From NCBI GenBank assembly GCA_003818675.1, contig RPPD01000141.1, positions 1 through 6,458 of the forward strand: DNA of 6,458 bases. Direction: 5' to 3'. The DNA comes from Spirochaetaceae bacterium (lineage in GTDB: Bacteria; Spirochaetota; Spirochaetia; SZUA-6; RPPD01). Of the stretch, positions 5,612-6,458 are shown in pieces (position 1 is the first letter of the stretch; each line of letters starts with the position of its first letter). The translations under genes and the position numbers were made by a program. Under the pieces are notes generated by a model, which saw only the letters and a list, made by a program, of their open reading frames with translations, searched no databases and was not told the origin of the DNA.

Positions 5612-6458
5612 TTACCATTCGTCGATTACATAAAATAAAGTGTCAGATCCCCAATTCGCCTGTTCCGGAATAAAGGAATCGTACCGAAGGTAATTGTCAT
5701 TGATTTTGGCTCGCAAGGCATATAAATAAGAAAAATTACCGGATATATAATATAGATGGAATGTTTCCCTTTCCGCGACTGTCCACCAGCTGCTTGCCGC
5801 CACCCGGCTGGCGCCGCCATCCGCGGCGCTGACGTAGCTGTCGTTCGCGTACGCCCGTAGAGCCACCTCGTCACTGCCGAGGTCGATTAATCCGAAGGTC
5901 TCCCACGGTCCGATCACGCTTCTGTTGGAATACAAGGGGCCGTCCCAGCCATAGTTCAGGTCCGCACACACATACATTCCATTTTTATAGGAGCGCAAGG
6001 CTATTTTTCTCTCAAACCCGTATAAATCATACCTCTCGCCGGTACCGAGCCCGGCTGCAGAGCCGGTAACCCAAAGGGTGCCGCCGCTTTTTAACGCCAG
6101 GCTGTGGTCAAATCCGCACGCGATGGCGCTGACACCCTGTATCGGCGCGGGCGTCCAATTGTAAATGAAAAAGGTTGACCTGTCGCCGATACCGAGCTGG
6201 CCCATGTCATTGGCACCCGTAGCCCAAAGCTTGCCGTCAGTTGCGAGGACCAGGCTATGGGAACCTCCGCAGACCACGGCTTTAGCTCCGCGGAATACCA
6301 GTTCAAAAGAGCTTCTGTTTTGATCGTCACCGGTGCCAAGCTGGCCACTCGTATTCCAGCCGGTCCCATAAAGGTTGCCGTCATTTTTTATTATCAGGGT
6401 CTGAAAAGTTCCGCCTGCTATCTTTCTGACATTGCTTTCCATCTGAAACCAGGTTTTC
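5612..6458 (-). CDS. RCC1-repeat protein with fascin-like trefoil tail, 5' end beyond window
   Basis: The C-terminal part of a paralogue. The frame is open to the right edge: KTWFQ precedes the Met codon at 6442, and this stretch matches the end of an RCC1 repeat, so that Met is internal and not the true start. Counting from it, three RCC1 repeats follow (about residues 5-52, 53-103, 104-146), the second with an insert (FFIYNWTPAPIQ) and the last shortened (GSAAGLGTGERYD, lacking GQ). They are probably blades 5-7 of a propeller. The beta-trefoil (147-276) begins IALRSYKNGMYVCADLNYG and contains GPWETFGLIDLG, then two weaker subrepeats ending in YLRYDSFIPEQ. The closest relative in the window is the neighbour at 4002-5531, sharing IPEQ and the junction. 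A lipoprotein leader upstream is expected but not visible. Confidence 0.92.
   Translation of the reverse strand, partial: KTWFQMESNVRKIAGGTFQTLIIKNDGNLYGTGWNTSGQLGTGDDQNRSSFELVFRGAKAVVCGGSHSLVLATDGKLWATGANDMGQLGIGDRSTFFIYNWTPAPIQGVSAIACGFDHSLALKSGGTLWVTGSAAGLGTGERYDLYGFERKIALRSYKNGMYVCADLNYGWDGPLYSNRSVIGPWETFGLIDLGSDEVALRAYANDSYVSAADGGASRVAASSWWTVAERETFHLYYISGNFSYLYALRAKINDNYLRYDSFIPEQANWGSDTLFYVIDEW

Noticed and set aside
6440..6442. ATG at 6442 as the true start of the rightmost gene
   Set aside because: It falls inside an RCC1 repeat, the frame is open upstream through KTWFQ, and there is no leader or ribosome site.

Overview
The window holds five genes, all on the minus strand, so transcription runs from high to low coordinates. 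Three are complete and two run off the edges: the leftmost lacks its 3' end and the rightmost lacks its 5' end. The gaps between genes are 56, 92, 119 and 80 bases. I see no plus-strand gene, no RNA gene, no CRISPR array, no transposase gene and no convincing rho-independent terminator.

From upstream to downstream on the minus strand: (1) the end of an RCC1-repeat protein with a fascin-like beta-trefoil tail (5612-6458, partial); (2) a complete lipoprotein with exactly seven RCC1 repeats followed by a fascin-like beta-trefoil (4002-5531); (3) a lipoprotein with a calcium-type beta/gamma-crystallin domain, a fascin-like beta-trefoil and a C-terminal formylglycine-generating-enzyme-like (SUMF1/FGE-sulfatase) domain (2200-3882); (4) a second complete seven-repeat RCC1 lipoprotein with a divergent trefoil (497-2107); (5) the start of another RCC1 lipoprotein (1-440, partial).

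All four genes whose 5' ends are visible begin with the same type of lipoprotein leader: a short basic N-terminus, a hydrophobic run, an L/F-A/T-G-C lipobox, then P-M/L-P-E/D. Each has a purine-rich Shine-Dalgarno sequence 7 nt before the chosen ATG. Leaders and ribosome-binding regions are similar even at the DNA level, and the same trefoil module is joined to different partners. This is a tandem family of presumed surface lipoproteins built by duplication and domain shuffling. No enzyme activity is supported for any of them. A role in binding sugars, proteins or calcium at the cell surface is inferred from the folds.

The organism is a bacterium of roughly 50% GC. The form of the SUMF1 domain (YEVTYELWYDVRKWA, then GAAPT and WCNALSEMEGLTP) and the abundance of lipoproteins remind me most of Spirochaetota such as Treponema relatives, but this is a recollection of family style, not a proven assignment.
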